From an uncultured Oscillospiraceae bacterium (lineage in GTDB: Bacteria; Bacillota; Clostridia; Oscillospirales; Oscillospiraceae): a DNA stretch of 38,646 bases. Each line of letters starts with the position of its first letter. Position 1 is the stretch's first letter. Of the stretch, positions 31,461 to 38,646 are shown piece by piece. Below the pieces are notes generated by a model. It saw nothing but the letters and a program-made list of their open reading frames with translations. It did not search any database and was not told where the DNA came from. The stretch is taken from assembly GCA_944387225.1 (NCBI GenBank), contig CALXDY010000073.1, forward strand, positions 1 through 38,646, in the 5' to 3' direction. The translations under genes and the position numbers were made by a program.

Positions 31461-32729
31461 ATGAAATCGGGAAAGCCGCTGATTACCTTTGTGATGACCC
31501 TGCTGGCGGTCAGCCTGCTGTGCTATCTGGGCTATTACGCCTGGACCACCTTCCGGGATCCCTTTACCACCACCTACGCTTATACCTACCAGCTCAACGA
31601 CAGCGTTGAGGTGGAAGGACTGGTGGTACGCAGCGAGTACCTGCTGCCCGGCCGCCAGGGAATTGTAGACGTCACCCGGGGAGAGGGCGAGCAGGTAGGC
31701 GTGGGACAGACAGTGGCTCTGGTCTACCAGGACGATCAGGCCCGCCTGGCCCAGCAGGAGCAGGACAGCCTGCGCACGGAGATCATCCAGCTGCAGTATG
31801 CCATGGGTCAGGAGGGGGACGTGGCCTCCGCCGCCAAGGTGGACGACGACATCCTCTCCGGGCTGATCCAACTGCGGGGCGACTGCGGCGTGGGCCAGTA
31901 CGGGGATCTGGAGGATCAGGTGCTGCAGGTGAAAAGCAGCGTGCTGCGGCGGGAATACGCCTACGGCACGGATCTGACGGCGGACGACCTGGCCCTGCGG
32001 CTGAGTGAGCTGCGCCAGCGGTATACCGACCTGCAGAACCAGACCTATGCCACCGTCAGCCAGATCACCACACCGGTATCCGGCACCTTCTCCAGCCAGA
32101 CGGATGGGTTTGAGACGCTGGTATCCCCCGAAACTGTGGTTCAGCTCACCCCCACGGCCCTGGAAAGCCTGCTCCACCAAGCGCCCACTGCCGACCAGGG
32201 AGCCGCGGGAAAGATCATCACCAGCAATCAGTGGTACTTCGCCGCTGTCATGACCGCCGACCAGGCCAAGCGCCTGGAGGATCAGGACAGCATTACCCTC
32301 CGCTTTGCCAGCGATTTTGTGGAAAACATTCCTGCCAACCTGTACCATATCGGGGCTGAGGAAAATGGGAAGGTGGCGGTGGTGGTCTCCACCAACCGCT
32401 GTCTGGAGGATACCACCCTGCTGCGCCTTCAGTCCGCCCAGCTGATCTTCGACACCCAGACCGGAATCCGGGTGCCCAAGGCCGCCCTGCGTATGGTGAC
32501 CCAGGAATCCACTGACGAGGAAACCGGCCAGGTGACCCAGACCAACCAGTCCGGCGTCTATGTGATCACCGCCGGAAAGGCAGAATTCAAGGCGGTGGAG
32601 ATTCTGGGAGAGGGGGACGACTTTTATGTGGTTCGCTCCCTGAACCAGGAGAAGAAGGCACTCCGTGCGGGGGATGAGGTCATCATCCAGGCCACGGATT
32701 TGTACGATGGAAAGCTGCTGGAGTATTGA
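31461..32729 (+). CDS. HlyD-like membrane-anchored protein of a division-gene cluster
   Basis: This 422-residue protein has one N-terminal membrane helix (about residues 9-28) and an outer part. The lipoyl/barrel-sandwich half-motif VEVEGLVVRSEYLLPGRQGIV is followed by GEGEQVGVGQTVALVY, the pattern of HlyD/membrane-fusion adaptors. A coiled-coil-like stretch lies at about 90-195 and a second beta barrel near 250-400. No ABC transporter or outer-membrane partner is near. In Clostridia such genes sit just upstream of yggS-sepF-divIVA, and that order holds here, so a role in cell-envelope or septum assembly is more likely than export. Start ATG with AGAGAG upstream. Confidence 0.8.
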   Translation: MKSGKPLITFVMTLLAVSLLCYLGYYAWTTFRDPFTTTYAYTYQLNDSVEVEGLVVRSEYLLPGRQGIVDVTRGEGEQVGVGQTVALVYQDDQARLAQQEQDSLRTEIIQLQYAMGQEGDVASAAKVDDDILSGLIQLRGDCGVGQYGDLEDQVLQVKSSVLRREYAYGTDLTADDLALRLSELRQRYTDLQNQTYATVSQITTPVSGTFSSQTDGFETLVSPETVVQLTPTALESLLHQAPTADQGAAGKIITSNQWYFAAVMTADQAKRLEDQDSITLRFASDFVENIPANLYHIGAEENGKVAVVVSTNRCLEDTTLLRLQSAQLIFDTQTGIRVPKAALRMVTQESTDEETGQVTQTNQSGVYVITAGKAEFKAVEILGEGDDFYVVRSLNQEKKALRAGDEVIIQATDLYDGKLLEY

Positions 32730-32756
32730 CAGATAGAAAGAAAGAGGGAAGCGTGT

Positions 32757-33482
32757 ATGTCCATTCAGGAGCATGTCAGCCAGGTACAGGCGGCCATCGC
32801 CGCGGCAGCCGCCGCGGCGGGACGGGATCCCCGGGAGATCACCCTGTGCGCCGCCACCAAGGTGCAGAGTGACGAAACCATCCGCGCCGCCATCGCCGCG
32901 GGGATCACGGTATGCGGAGAAAACCGGGTGCAGGAGCTGCTGGCCCACCTGGAGGGGGACGCCTATCACGGCGCCCAGGTACACTTTATCGGCCACCTGC
33001 AGACCAACAAGGTTAAACAGGTGGTTGGCAAAGTGGCTCTGATCCATTCCGTGGACTCCCAGCGGCTGCTCCAGGCCATTGACACCCAGGCGGGAAAGCT
33101 GGGCATCTGCCAGGACATCCTCCTGGAGGTGAACATCGCCGGGGAGGAGAGCAAGGGGGGCTGCACCCCCCAGCGGGCGTGGGATCTGGCGGCCGAGGCC
33201 GCGGAATGCGCCCATGTGCGCCTGCGCGGCCTGATGGCCATCCCTCCCGCAGCCCACCATCCCGGGGAAAATCGCCGGTTTTTTCAGGAAATGCGCCAGC
33301 TTTATGTTGACATAAAGGGGAAGTTGGGAGATAATCAAAGTAGTATGGACTGCCTGTCCATGGGGATGAGCGGCGATTTTACCGACGCCATCGCCGAAGG
33401 CGCCACCCTGGTTCGGGTGGGCACTGCTCTCTTCGGCCCACGGCCCCCCATGGGTCACAGTTCCGCAGTCGGAGCTCTGTGA
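32757..33482 (+). CDS. PLP homeostasis protein of the YggS/PROSC family
   Basis: This cytoplasmic pyridoxal-phosphate-binding protein has a role in vitamin B6 balance and no known catalytic activity. The 241-residue protein follows the single-domain alanine-racemase-like barrel. The PLP lysine is Lys35 in LCAATKVQ. Other signatures are GENRVQEL, HFIGHLQTNKVK near 76-87, SMGMSGDF near 201-208 and RVGTALFG at the end. AGAGGGAAG lies 6 bases upstream of the ATG. It is the usual neighbour of sepF (ylmE-ylmF in Bacillus). Confidence 0.94.
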   Translation: MSIQEHVSQVQAAIAAAAAAAGRDPREITLCAATKVQSDETIRAAIAAGITVCGENRVQELLAHLEGDAYHGAQVHFIGHLQTNKVKQVVGKVALIHSVDSQRLLQAIDTQAGKLGICQDILLEVNIAGEESKGGCTPQRAWDLAAEAAECAHVRLRGLMAIPPAAHHPGENRRFFQEMRQLYVDIKGKLGDNQSSMDCLSMGMSGDFTDAIAEGATLVRVGTALFGPRPPMGHSSAVGAL

Positions 33483-33512
33483 CGGCTCCCCTTGGAGAAA
33501 AGAGGTATTACG

Positions 33513-33992
33513 ATGGGTATTTTTGACGAGTTCAAGCGGCTGGCCCGCCCCTATGAGGACGAGGACGACGACGCCTTTGACGACGAGTATGACGACGCCC
33601 CCCGCATTCCTGAGCGCCGGGAGCGCAGCACCCGCAGCAACGACATTCCCTACAGCAGCCCCGCTGTAGACGACGGAGACAATCGCCGCAACAAGGTGGT
33701 CAACATCCGTGCAGCCACCCAACTTCAGGTAGTTTTGGTCAAGCCGGAGCGGTTTGAAAATGCCAGCGAGATCGCCGACCATTTGAGAGAGAAGCGCACT
33801 GTGGTGCTCAATCTGGAGTCCGCCAACAAAGAGATCGCCCGCCGTCTGCTGGACTTCCTGTCCGGCGTGGCGTACGCTAACGAGGGCAAGATCAAGAAGG
33901 TGGCCATCTCCACCTACATCATTACCCCCTACAACGTGGACATTTTGGGCGAGCTCATCGACGAGCTGGAGAACAACGGCCTGTACTTCTAA
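33513..33992 (+). CDS. sepF: cell division protein SepF
   Basis: SepF binds the FtsZ C-terminus and tethers the Z ring to the membrane. The 159-residue protein starts with the amphipathic anchor MGIFDEFKRLARP. A very acidic, low-complexity linker follows (EDEDDDAFDDEYDD). The globular DUF552 domain begins near residue 60 with VVNIRAATQLQVVLVKPERF and includes EIADHLREKRTVVLNLE. The ATG at 33513 is chosen because MGIF is the family start and AAGAGGT lies upstream; a TTG at 33492 would give an odd extension. Bacillus-type ylmG and ylmH between sepF and divIVA are absent here. Confidence 0.95.
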   Translation: MGIFDEFKRLARPYEDEDDDAFDDEYDDAPRIPERRERSTRSNDIPYSSPAVDDGDNRRNKVVNIRAATQLQVVLVKPERFENASEIADHLREKRTVVLNLESANKEIARRLLDFLSGVAYANEGKIKKVAISTYIITPYNVDILGELIDELENNGLYF

Positions 33993-34147
33993 TGGCTGTG
34001 GTCCCACCCACATCATGTTCCCCGCCCCGTTTGGGGACAGGGGGGCGTATATGGCCGCTCTGGCGGACGGCCCCGGCGCCTGTTCCCTCGACACCCCGTG
34101 GGACAGCCGCCGGACAGACAAAGTGAGAGATTGAGGAGGTAACCACT
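33993..34147 (+). other. structured sepF-divIVA spacer without a gene
   Basis: These 155 bases hold several possible hairpins, including GTCCCAC near 34009 with GTGGGAC near 34098, TCCCC/GGGGA around 34019-34040 and CGGCG/CGCCG near 34075-34113. No ORF is supported. In many Firmicutes ylmH occupies this position. It may simply be a leader for divIVA or the scar of a lost gene. Confidence 0.4.
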
Positions 34148-34894
34148 ATGCTGACACCCCAGGAGGTTTCTCAGTGCGCGTTTCCCAAGGCATCCTTCGG
34201 TGGCTATAATATGGCCCACGTGGACGAGTTTCTGGATGCGCTGACCGGGGATTACACCACCCTTTACAACGAAAACGCAGTGCTGAAAAGCAAGATGAAG
34301 GTACTGGTGGACAAGGTGGAGGAATACCGGGCCACCGAGGAGGCCATGCGAAAGGCTCTGATGACCGCCCAGCGCCTGGCCGATGACCTGGTGAAGGAGG
34401 CCGAAGAGAAGCGGGCCAAGATCCTGGCGGACGCCCAGGCGGAGGCCCAGGCCCAGATTGAATCCCTGCGGCGGGAGGTCACCCTGGAGGAGGGACGGCT
34501 GACCGCGGCCCAGGAGAATACCGCCGCCTTTGTGGAGAAGGTACGTGCCCTCTACGCCCAGTCCCAGACCTTCCTGGACAACCTGGGCCAGCTGGTCCCC
34601 CAGCTTCCCGGCCCCAGCGCCCAGGAGCAGCAGGTGGAGCAGACCGCCTCCGACATTGACGACAGTGTCCAGCGCCTGGTGGCTCAGGCCATGGCCGACG
34701 CCACGGCAGAGAACCAGCGCGCCCAGCAGCAGGAGCGTCAGGAGCAGCAGGATCTGTCCGAGACCACCCTCTTCACCCCGCCCAAGGCCGAGGAAGAGAA
34801 GCCTGCCCGGGACGAGGAGCTGGACGAGCTGGAGCGCACCACCAAGATTGATTTCTCCAACCTTCAGTTTGGTCGGGATTACGAGATTAAATAA
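34148..34894 (+). CDS. divIVA: DivIVA-family cell division/polarity protein
   Basis: DivIVA is a coiled-coil protein that gathers at curved membrane of poles and septa. The 248-residue protein has the N-terminal membrane-binding motif FPKASFGGYNMAHVDEFLD (about residues 12-30). A long heptad-rich coiled coil runs through residues 33-150. A Gln/Glu-rich spacer follows, then a conserved C-end IDFSNLQFGRDYEIK. GAGGAGG lies upstream of the ATG. It is the last gene of the miaB run, closed by the terminator 34900-34935. Confidence 0.93.
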   Translation: MLTPQEVSQCAFPKASFGGYNMAHVDEFLDALTGDYTTLYNENAVLKSKMKVLVDKVEEYRATEEAMRKALMTAQRLADDLVKEAEEKRAKILADAQAEAQAQIESLRREVTLEEGRLTAAQENTAAFVEKVRALYAQSQTFLDNLGQLVPQLPGPSAQEQQVEQTASDIDDSVQRLVAQAMADATAENQRAQQQERQEQQDLSETTLFTPPKAEEEKPARDEELDELERTTKIDFSNLQFGRDYEIK

Positions 34895-34899
34895 CCGGT

Positions 34900-34935
34900 T
34901 TCCCGCTCCCCGGCTTCCGGCGGAGCGGGAATTTT
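34900..34935 (+). terminator. terminator after divIVA
   Basis: A stem TTCCCGCTCC (34900-34909) with GGAGCGGGAA (34922-34931) is followed by TTTT. It ends the miaB-divIVA run. Confidence 0.8.
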
Positions 34936-35033
34936 ATGGGCATTCCCATCCCCGGCCCGTATAAGTTCCCGTCCACTTCGCCAAACTTTCAGGCGTATCA
35001 TACTCCTTTTCCTCGGGATTTTTCTCCTCTCCG

Positions 35034-35062
35034 TTGCCTTTTCCTGGGGATAGTGTTACAAT
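35034..35062 (+). promoter_or_regulatory. promoter of the racemase-fold/ATP-grasp operon
   Basis: TTGCCT (35034-35039) and TACAAT (35057-35062) have a 17-base spacer and a TGT extended -10. The leader is about 48 bases. Confidence 0.7.
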
Positions 35063-35116
35063 GTTCACTACCGATGGACAATCCCACCCCACTGGACAGA
35101 AGGGAGCTTATTTATC

Positions 35117-36184
35117 ATGCGTACGCTGGTCATCGACACCTCCGCTCTCCGTGCCAACATCAACGTGATCAAAGAACGTGCAGCCGGAGCCATACTCTAC
35201 GGCGTGGTCACGGGGGACGGCGGCGGCCTTGGCACAGCCAATCTGGCCCGACTGATCCGCAACGAGGGAATCGGCCGTTTCGCGGTGGGCTCTGTGGAAG
35301 AGGCCCGCGCCCTGCGGGAGGCCGGGTTCGTGGATGAAGAGATCCTGATGCTGCGCTCCACCGTGGATCGGGAGGAGCTGGAGCAGCTGGTGGATCTGGG
35401 CGTGGTATGCACGGTCTCCTCTGTGGACACCGGTATGGCTCTGAACGCTGTAGCGGAGAATCGCTCCACCGTGGCGGAGGCCCATATTCAGGTGGACACC
35501 GGAATGGGGCTGGGCGGTTTCCTGGTCGGGGAACCGGAGAAGATCCTTCTGGCCTACCGTTCCCTGCCCAATGTAGCCCTGTCCGGCATTTATACCCAGC
35601 TGCACACCGCCTCCCGGCAGGATCGGGAGGTTGAAACCCAGCTCAACCAGTTCCACCAGGTTTTGGACGCCATCCATGCCGCCGGCTTTGAGACGGGCAC
35701 CGTCCACGCCGCCGGCTCTTACGCCCTGCTCCACTTCCAGCAGGCCCGGCTGGACGCCGTGCGGGCCGGCTCGGTTCTGCTGGGCCGCTGCCGCCGCACC
35801 TCCGGAGACGGTCTGACCACCGTAGGCTGCGGCCAGGCCCCCCTGTCCGAGGTGCGCTGGCTGCCCAAGGGCCACACCGTCGGGGCAGACCGGCTGGTCA
35901 CCCTGAAACGCCCCACCCGGGTGGCTGTGCTGCCAGTGGGGTACCAAAACGGACTGGGGGTGGATCGTCCCAGAGACTCCGGACTGTTTGCCGCCTTCCG
36001 CCAGTGGCGGGCCAGACGCCGCCGCACGGTCCTGGTGGGCGGACAGCGGGTTCGGGTCATCGGCTCCATCGGCTCCACCGAAACCATTCTCAACGTAACC
36101 AATGTAAAATGTTCCGCCGGGGATCTGGCTACCTTTGATCTGGATCCCCTATTCGCCAAGGGGTTTCAGCTGGAATTCCGCTGA
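35117..36184 (+). CDS. alanine-racemase-fold protein lacking the catalytic residues
   Basis: The overall 355-residue sequence follows alanine racemase (Alr): an N-terminal barrel (IDTSALRANINVIKERA, FAVGSVEEARALREAGF, VDTGMG), RAGSVLLG and a C-terminal beta domain. The usual active-site motifs are changed. VVKxxAYGHG, which holds the PLP lysine, reads VVTGDGGGLG, so the lysine position is Thr32. The DTGMGR arginine is Leu132. The region of the second catalytic base (YGATY in Alr) reads VGADR near 255-259, and the CMDQ motif reads GSTE (319-322). A working PLP racemase is therefore unlikely. The frame is intact and has a promoter and AAGGGAG, so it is probably a functional pseudoenzyme, not a dead gene. 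It heads the ATP-grasp, racemase and Mur-ligase group. Confidence 0.85.
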   Translation: MRTLVIDTSALRANINVIKERAAGAILYGVVTGDGGGLGTANLARLIRNEGIGRFAVGSVEEARALREAGFVDEEILMLRSTVDREELEQLVDLGVVCTVSSVDTGMALNAVAENRSTVAEAHIQVDTGMGLGGFLVGEPEKILLAYRSLPNVALSGIYTQLHTASRQDREVETQLNQFHQVLDAIHAAGFETGTVHAAGSYALLHFQQARLDAVRAGSVLLGRCRRTSGDGLTTVGCGQAPLSEVRWLPKGHTVGADRLVTLKRPTRVAVLPVGYQNGLGVDRPRDSGLFAAFRQWRARRRRTVLVGGQRVRVIGSIGSTETILNVTNVKCSAGDLATFDLDPLFAKGFQLEFR

Positions 36185-36223
36185 CCACTCCATTCGCAAT
36201 TCTCTGATCATCGAGGCTCACCA

Positions 36224-37441
36224 ATGAACAACAATCATTCCTTTCAGCCGCTGCTGTTTGGCGGCGATCTCAACGTTTACAGCGTCGCCCGAGCCTTTCA
36301 TGAAGCTTACGGCGTAAAAAGTGTGGCATACGGCAAATTTTCCTCCTCCCCCTGCCACGGGAGCGCCATCATTGACTACCGGATCTGTCCCGACATTGAG
36401 CAGGATTCCGTCTTCCTCCACACGGTGGAGCATGCCGCCCGGGAGTTTTCGGAGACCACCATTCTCTTGCTGGGCTGCGGGGACAGCTATGTCCACCTGG
36501 CCGCCAAGTACCGGGACAAAATGCCTGCCAATGTCATCGCCCCCTATATCGACGGCTCCCTGCTGGATACCCTGATCAACAAGGAGAAGTTCTATCAGCT
36601 GTGCGACCAGTACGGCATCGACCACCCCGCCACCTTCATCTACGACAAATCCATGGGCCATGACTTTACCCTGCCCTTCGGCCCTCCCTATATCGCCAAG
36701 CCCGCCGACAGCGTGGCCTACTGGGCCACCGGAGCCCACGGCCTGTCCAAGGTCTATGTCTGCCAGACCTGGGAAGAGCTGCTGGCCGCCCTGGACCAGG
36801 TCTATCAGGCCGGCTACCCGGACCACATGGTGCTGCAGGAGTTCATTCCCGGAGACGACACCTATATGCGGGTGCTCACCAACTACTCCGACCGCAGCGG
36901 CAAGGTCAAGCGGATGTGCCTGGGGCACGTACTGCTGGAGGAGCACTCCCCCCTGGGAATCGGCAATCACGCCGTGATCATTACCGACTATGACGAGGCC
37001 CTGTGCCGCCAGATCCAGGGTCTGCTGGACGCCCTGCATTACACCGGCTTCTCCAACTTCGACATCAAGTTCGACGCCCGGGACGGGAAGTACAAGGTCT
37101 TTGAGATCAACTGCCGCCAGGGCAGAAGCAACTACTACGTCACCGGCGCGGGGGAGAACATCGCCCGCATCCTGGTGGAAGACCGCATTGAGGGCAAGGA
37201 GCTGCCCTTCCGGATTACCCAGACCCGTTCCCTGTGGCGGATGATCCCCAAGGAGTTGGTGTTTGAGTTTGTCCCTCAAAAGTACCACAAGGAAATTAAG
37301 GAGCTAATCCATCAGGGAGCGGATTCCCACACCCTGGTGTATCACGGGGATAATTCCCCCGCACGGCGGCTCCGCATTTGGAAGAACCACCTGGGCAACG
37401 TGCGGCGGTTCCGCCGCTACAACCCCAAGCCCCAGAATTAA
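36224..37441 (+). CDS. ATP-grasp carboxylate-amine ligase, candidate D-aspartate ligase
   Basis: This 405-residue enzyme of the ATP-grasp superfamily joins a carboxylate to an amine using ATP. The ATP-binding lysine is in YIAKPADS (Lys159). VLQEFIPGDDTYMR (from 203) follows. Metal ligands sit in FDIKFDA (Asp280) and FEINCRQGRSN (Glu294, Asn296). There is no signal peptide. The overall type resembles the D-aspartate ligases that add D-Asp to the peptidoglycan stem lysine in lactic acid bacteria. Support comes from the neighbours: an aspartate/glutamate racemase just downstream and a MurE-like ligase after it. Other members of this superfamily use different amino acids, so the substrate is inference. 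The Shine-Dalgarno sequence is weak (GAGG). Confidence 0.82.
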   Translation: MNNNHSFQPLLFGGDLNVYSVARAFHEAYGVKSVAYGKFSSSPCHGSAIIDYRICPDIEQDSVFLHTVEHAAREFSETTILLLGCGDSYVHLAAKYRDKMPANVIAPYIDGSLLDTLINKEKFYQLCDQYGIDHPATFIYDKSMGHDFTLPFGPPYIAKPADSVAYWATGAHGLSKVYVCQTWEELLAALDQVYQAGYPDHMVLQEFIPGDDTYMRVLTNYSDRSGKVKRMCLGHVLLEEHSPLGIGNHAVIITDYDEALCRQIQGLLDALHYTGFSNFDIKFDARDGKYKVFEINCRQGRSNYYVTGAGENIARILVEDRIEGKELPFRITQTRSLWRMIPKELVFEFVPQKYHKEIKELIHQGADSHTLVYHGDNSPARRLRIWKNHLGNVRRFRRYNPKPQN

Positions 37442-37448
37442 GCATCCA

Positions 37449-37489
37449 TCCGCTCCCGCCTGGCCTCAGGCCGGAGCGGAAGCTTTTTT
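37449..37489 (+). terminator. terminator between the ATP-grasp gene and the racemase
   Basis: A 14-position stem with one mismatch (37449-37462 with 37467-37480) is followed by six T (37484-37489). No clear promoter lies between it and the next gene, so the racemase probably depends on read-through or on a distant promoter. Confidence 0.8.
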
Positions 37490-37515
37490 CCACACTTCCC
37501 CCGGGAAATGTGGAA
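37488..37515 (+). other. inverted repeat before the racemase start
   Basis: TTCCACACTTCCC (37488-37500) and GGGAAATGTGGAA (37503-37515) form a 13-position stem with one mismatch. It overlaps the end of the terminator T run and ends 8 bases before the GGAGG of the racemase. It could be an anti-terminator partner, a translation control hairpin or an operator. Confidence 0.5.
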
Positions 37516-37537
37516 CGATTTCCGGAGGACTCCACCT

Positions 37538-38257
37538 ATGAAACAAGCTCGACTGGGCGTGATCGGGGGAATGGGCCCCCAGGCCACCAATACCTTTTAC
37601 CAGTTTGTCATTGACCGTACCCAGGCTCGCACCGACCAGGAGCATCTGTCCATGCTGATTTTCTCCGACAGCCAGATCCCGGACCGTACCCAGGCCATTC
37701 TGGGTACCCCCCAGCAGCGGGAGGAGGTTTTTCAGCGGCTGCTGGCAGACGCCCGGCTGCTGGAGCACGCCGGCTGCACCGTGCTGGCCGTGCCCTGCAA
37801 TACCTCCCACTTCTTCCTGGATCAGGTACAGGCGCAAATCTCAATCCCTATTCTGCACATGATCCGGGAAACCGCCAAGCTGCTGGCCAGCCAGGGCAAA
37901 CGCCGCCCCGGCATCCTGGCCACCGACGGCACGATCCGCAGCGCGCTATACCAGAAGGAATTTATTGCCCTTGGTATGACCCCTCGTATTCCATCTGCTC
38001 CCGTCCAGCGCCAGGTCATGTCCCTGATTTATGACGATGTGAAGGCGGGGAAAGCGGGAGATCCGGAGAAATTTGCCGCCGTCCATCAGGATTTGGAGGA
38101 GCAAGGCTGCGACTGCGCGGTGCTGGCCTGCACCGAGCTATCCGTATTTGCCGCCCAGCACCACCTGCCTCCCTTCTATGTGGACGCCATGGCGGTGCTG
38201 GCCGAGCGGGCCGTCCAAGCCTGCCACAAACCTCTGCGAACTATATATTCCAAGTAA
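37538..38257 (+). CDS. aspartate/glutamate racemase
   Basis: This PLP-independent racemase uses two cysteines as acid and base. The 239-residue protein begins LGVIGGMGPQATNTFYQ, the family start. PCNTSHFF holds Cys87 and LACTELSV holds Cys198; both catalytic cysteines are present. The substrate is more likely aspartate than glutamate, since the GGMGP start is typical of aspartate racemases, but this is not proven. The ATG at 37538 follows GGAGG by 9 bases; an in-frame ATG at 37508 is less likely. Together with the ATP-grasp ligase it would supply and attach a D-amino acid. Confidence 0.92.
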   Translation: MKQARLGVIGGMGPQATNTFYQFVIDRTQARTDQEHLSMLIFSDSQIPDRTQAILGTPQQREEVFQRLLADARLLEHAGCTVLAVPCNTSHFFLDQVQAQISIPILHMIRETAKLLASQGKRRPGILATDGTIRSALYQKEFIALGMTPRIPSAPVQRQVMSLIYDDVKAGKAGDPEKFAAVHQDLEEQGCDCAVLACTELSVFAAQHHLPPFYVDAMAVLAERAVQACHKPLRTIYSK

Positions 38258-38271
38258 TGGAGGTAGCTGAT

Positions 38272-38646
38272 ATGTCCTTTCCCATTCGCCCCCTGGGGGA
38301 GTATGCGGCGCTGCTGGAGCAGGCCGGTCTGCTCACCGCCCCCATTCCCGACGGTCTGGATCGGGCGTTTCCTGTCTCCCTGGTGTCCTGCGACTCCCGG
38401 GAAGTCGTTCCCGGTACCCTGTTTCTCTGCAAGGGCGCGGCCTTCCGGCCGGAATTTCTCCAAAGCGCCCGGGAGAAGGGGGCCGTGGCCTATGTCAGCC
38501 AGACGGAATATCCGGACTGCGGCCTGCCTGCCCTGCTGGTGTCCGACATGCGCCGTGCCATGGCGCCCCTGGCGGATCTGTACTATGACCACCCCTCCGC
38601 CAAGGTGAAGGTGGCTGGTTTTACCGGCACCAAGGGCAAGTCCTCC
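38272..38646 (+). CDS. MurE-type Mur ligase, 5' part only
   Basis: The frame is open from an ATG at 38272, preceded by GGAGGT, to the window end (125 codons). The start resembles MurE (UDP-MurNAc-tripeptide synthetase): residues near 39-55 read SCDSREVVPGTLFLCKG, the MurE substrate-binding domain. The end shows a P-loop GFTGTKGKSS, with Lys where most MurE proteins have Asn (GTNGKT). It follows the racemase by 14 bases. The amino acid it adds and whether it is the main MurE or a second copy cannot be told from this fragment. Confidence 0.88.
   Translation, partial: MSFPIRPLGEYAALLEQAGLLTAPIPDGLDRAFPVSLVSCDSREVVPGTLFLCKGAAFRPEFLQSAREKGAVAYVSQTEYPDCGLPALLVSDMRRAMAPLADLYYDHPSAKVKVAGFTGTKGKSS

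Noticed and set aside
33993-34147. A small RNA gene between sepF and divIVA
   Set aside because: Hairpins are plausible but no promoter or terminator belongs to it, so it is left as a structured spacer.
38303-38608. A 101-codon Arg/Pro-rich frame at the right edge
   Set aside because: It is an out-of-frame shadow of the MurE-type gene that starts at 38272 and has the P-loop in frame.
1-38646. CRISPR arrays, tRNA or rRNA genes, prophage genes
   Set aside because: No regularly spaced direct repeats, cloverleaf-like sequences or phage-type proteins were seen on reading; a dedicated tRNA and CRISPR search was not possible.

Overview
The window is a GC-rich (roughly 60 percent G+C by eye), densely packed stretch of chromosome. 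It looks like a Gram-positive anaerobe of the class Clostridia, most likely Oscillospiraceae (Flavonifractor, Lawsonibacter or Pseudoflavonifractor type). The reasons are the gene order miaB-mutS-mutL-miaA-hfq, SepF and DivIVA division proteins, a T-box before ileS, a three-SLH-domain surface protein, frequent TTG starts behind strong Shine-Dalgarno sequences, and sigma-A type promoters with 17-base spacers. The genus is inference. No phage, CRISPR array, rRNA or tRNA gene was seen. The only mobile-element trace is the last 37 codons of a transposase at the left edge.

Layout, left to right. 1-4.2 kb: transposase tail, pncB (NAD salvage), then a glf (UDP-galactopyranose mutase) and glycosyltransferase pair. 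4.2-5.2 kb: pta on the minus strand, divergent from an XRE regulator that leads into lepA (5.4-8.0 kb). 8.1-9.8 kb: an unrecognised three-helix membrane protein on the minus strand whose 3' end lies in a dispersed palindromic repeat. 10.0-10.4 kb: a two-CBS-domain protein. 10.5-11.9 kb: lspA-rluD (minus). 12.0-14.8 kb: rpsO-pnp (minus) with structured leaders. 15.2-17.2 kb: SLH surface protein. 17.25-19.9 kb: a MarR regulator divergent from a MATE transporter plus a cytidylate-kinase-like protein, with three matching operator-like palindromes. 19.9-23.1 kb: ileS (minus) behind an isoleucine T-box. 23.3-34.9 kb: a long co-directional run of miaB, mutS, mutL, an unknown gene, miaA, hfq, an HlyD-like gene, yggS, sepF and divIVA, ending at a terminator. 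35.0-38.6 kb: an alanine-racemase-fold protein lacking the usual catalytic residues, an ATP-grasp ligase, an aspartate/glutamate racemase and the start of a MurE-type ligase cut by the window edge.

How the genes work together. The 23-35 kb run joins tRNA A37 modification (MiaA makes i6A, MiaB converts it to ms2i6A), mismatch repair (MutS/MutL), an RNA chaperone (Hfq) and septum assembly (YggS-SepF-DivIVA). The 35-38.6 kb group is the most suggestive. A racemase, an ATP-grasp ligase and a Mur ligase side by side resemble the D-aspartate racemase/ligase arrangement known from Enterococcus faecium peptidoglycan cross-bridges. Here it is headed by an apparent alanine racemase pseudoenzyme.

Most remaining long open frames (for example those antisense to ileS, pnp and glf) are shadows of the high-GC coding frames and are omitted. 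All functions come from motifs and family resemblance read by eye; no database search was run.
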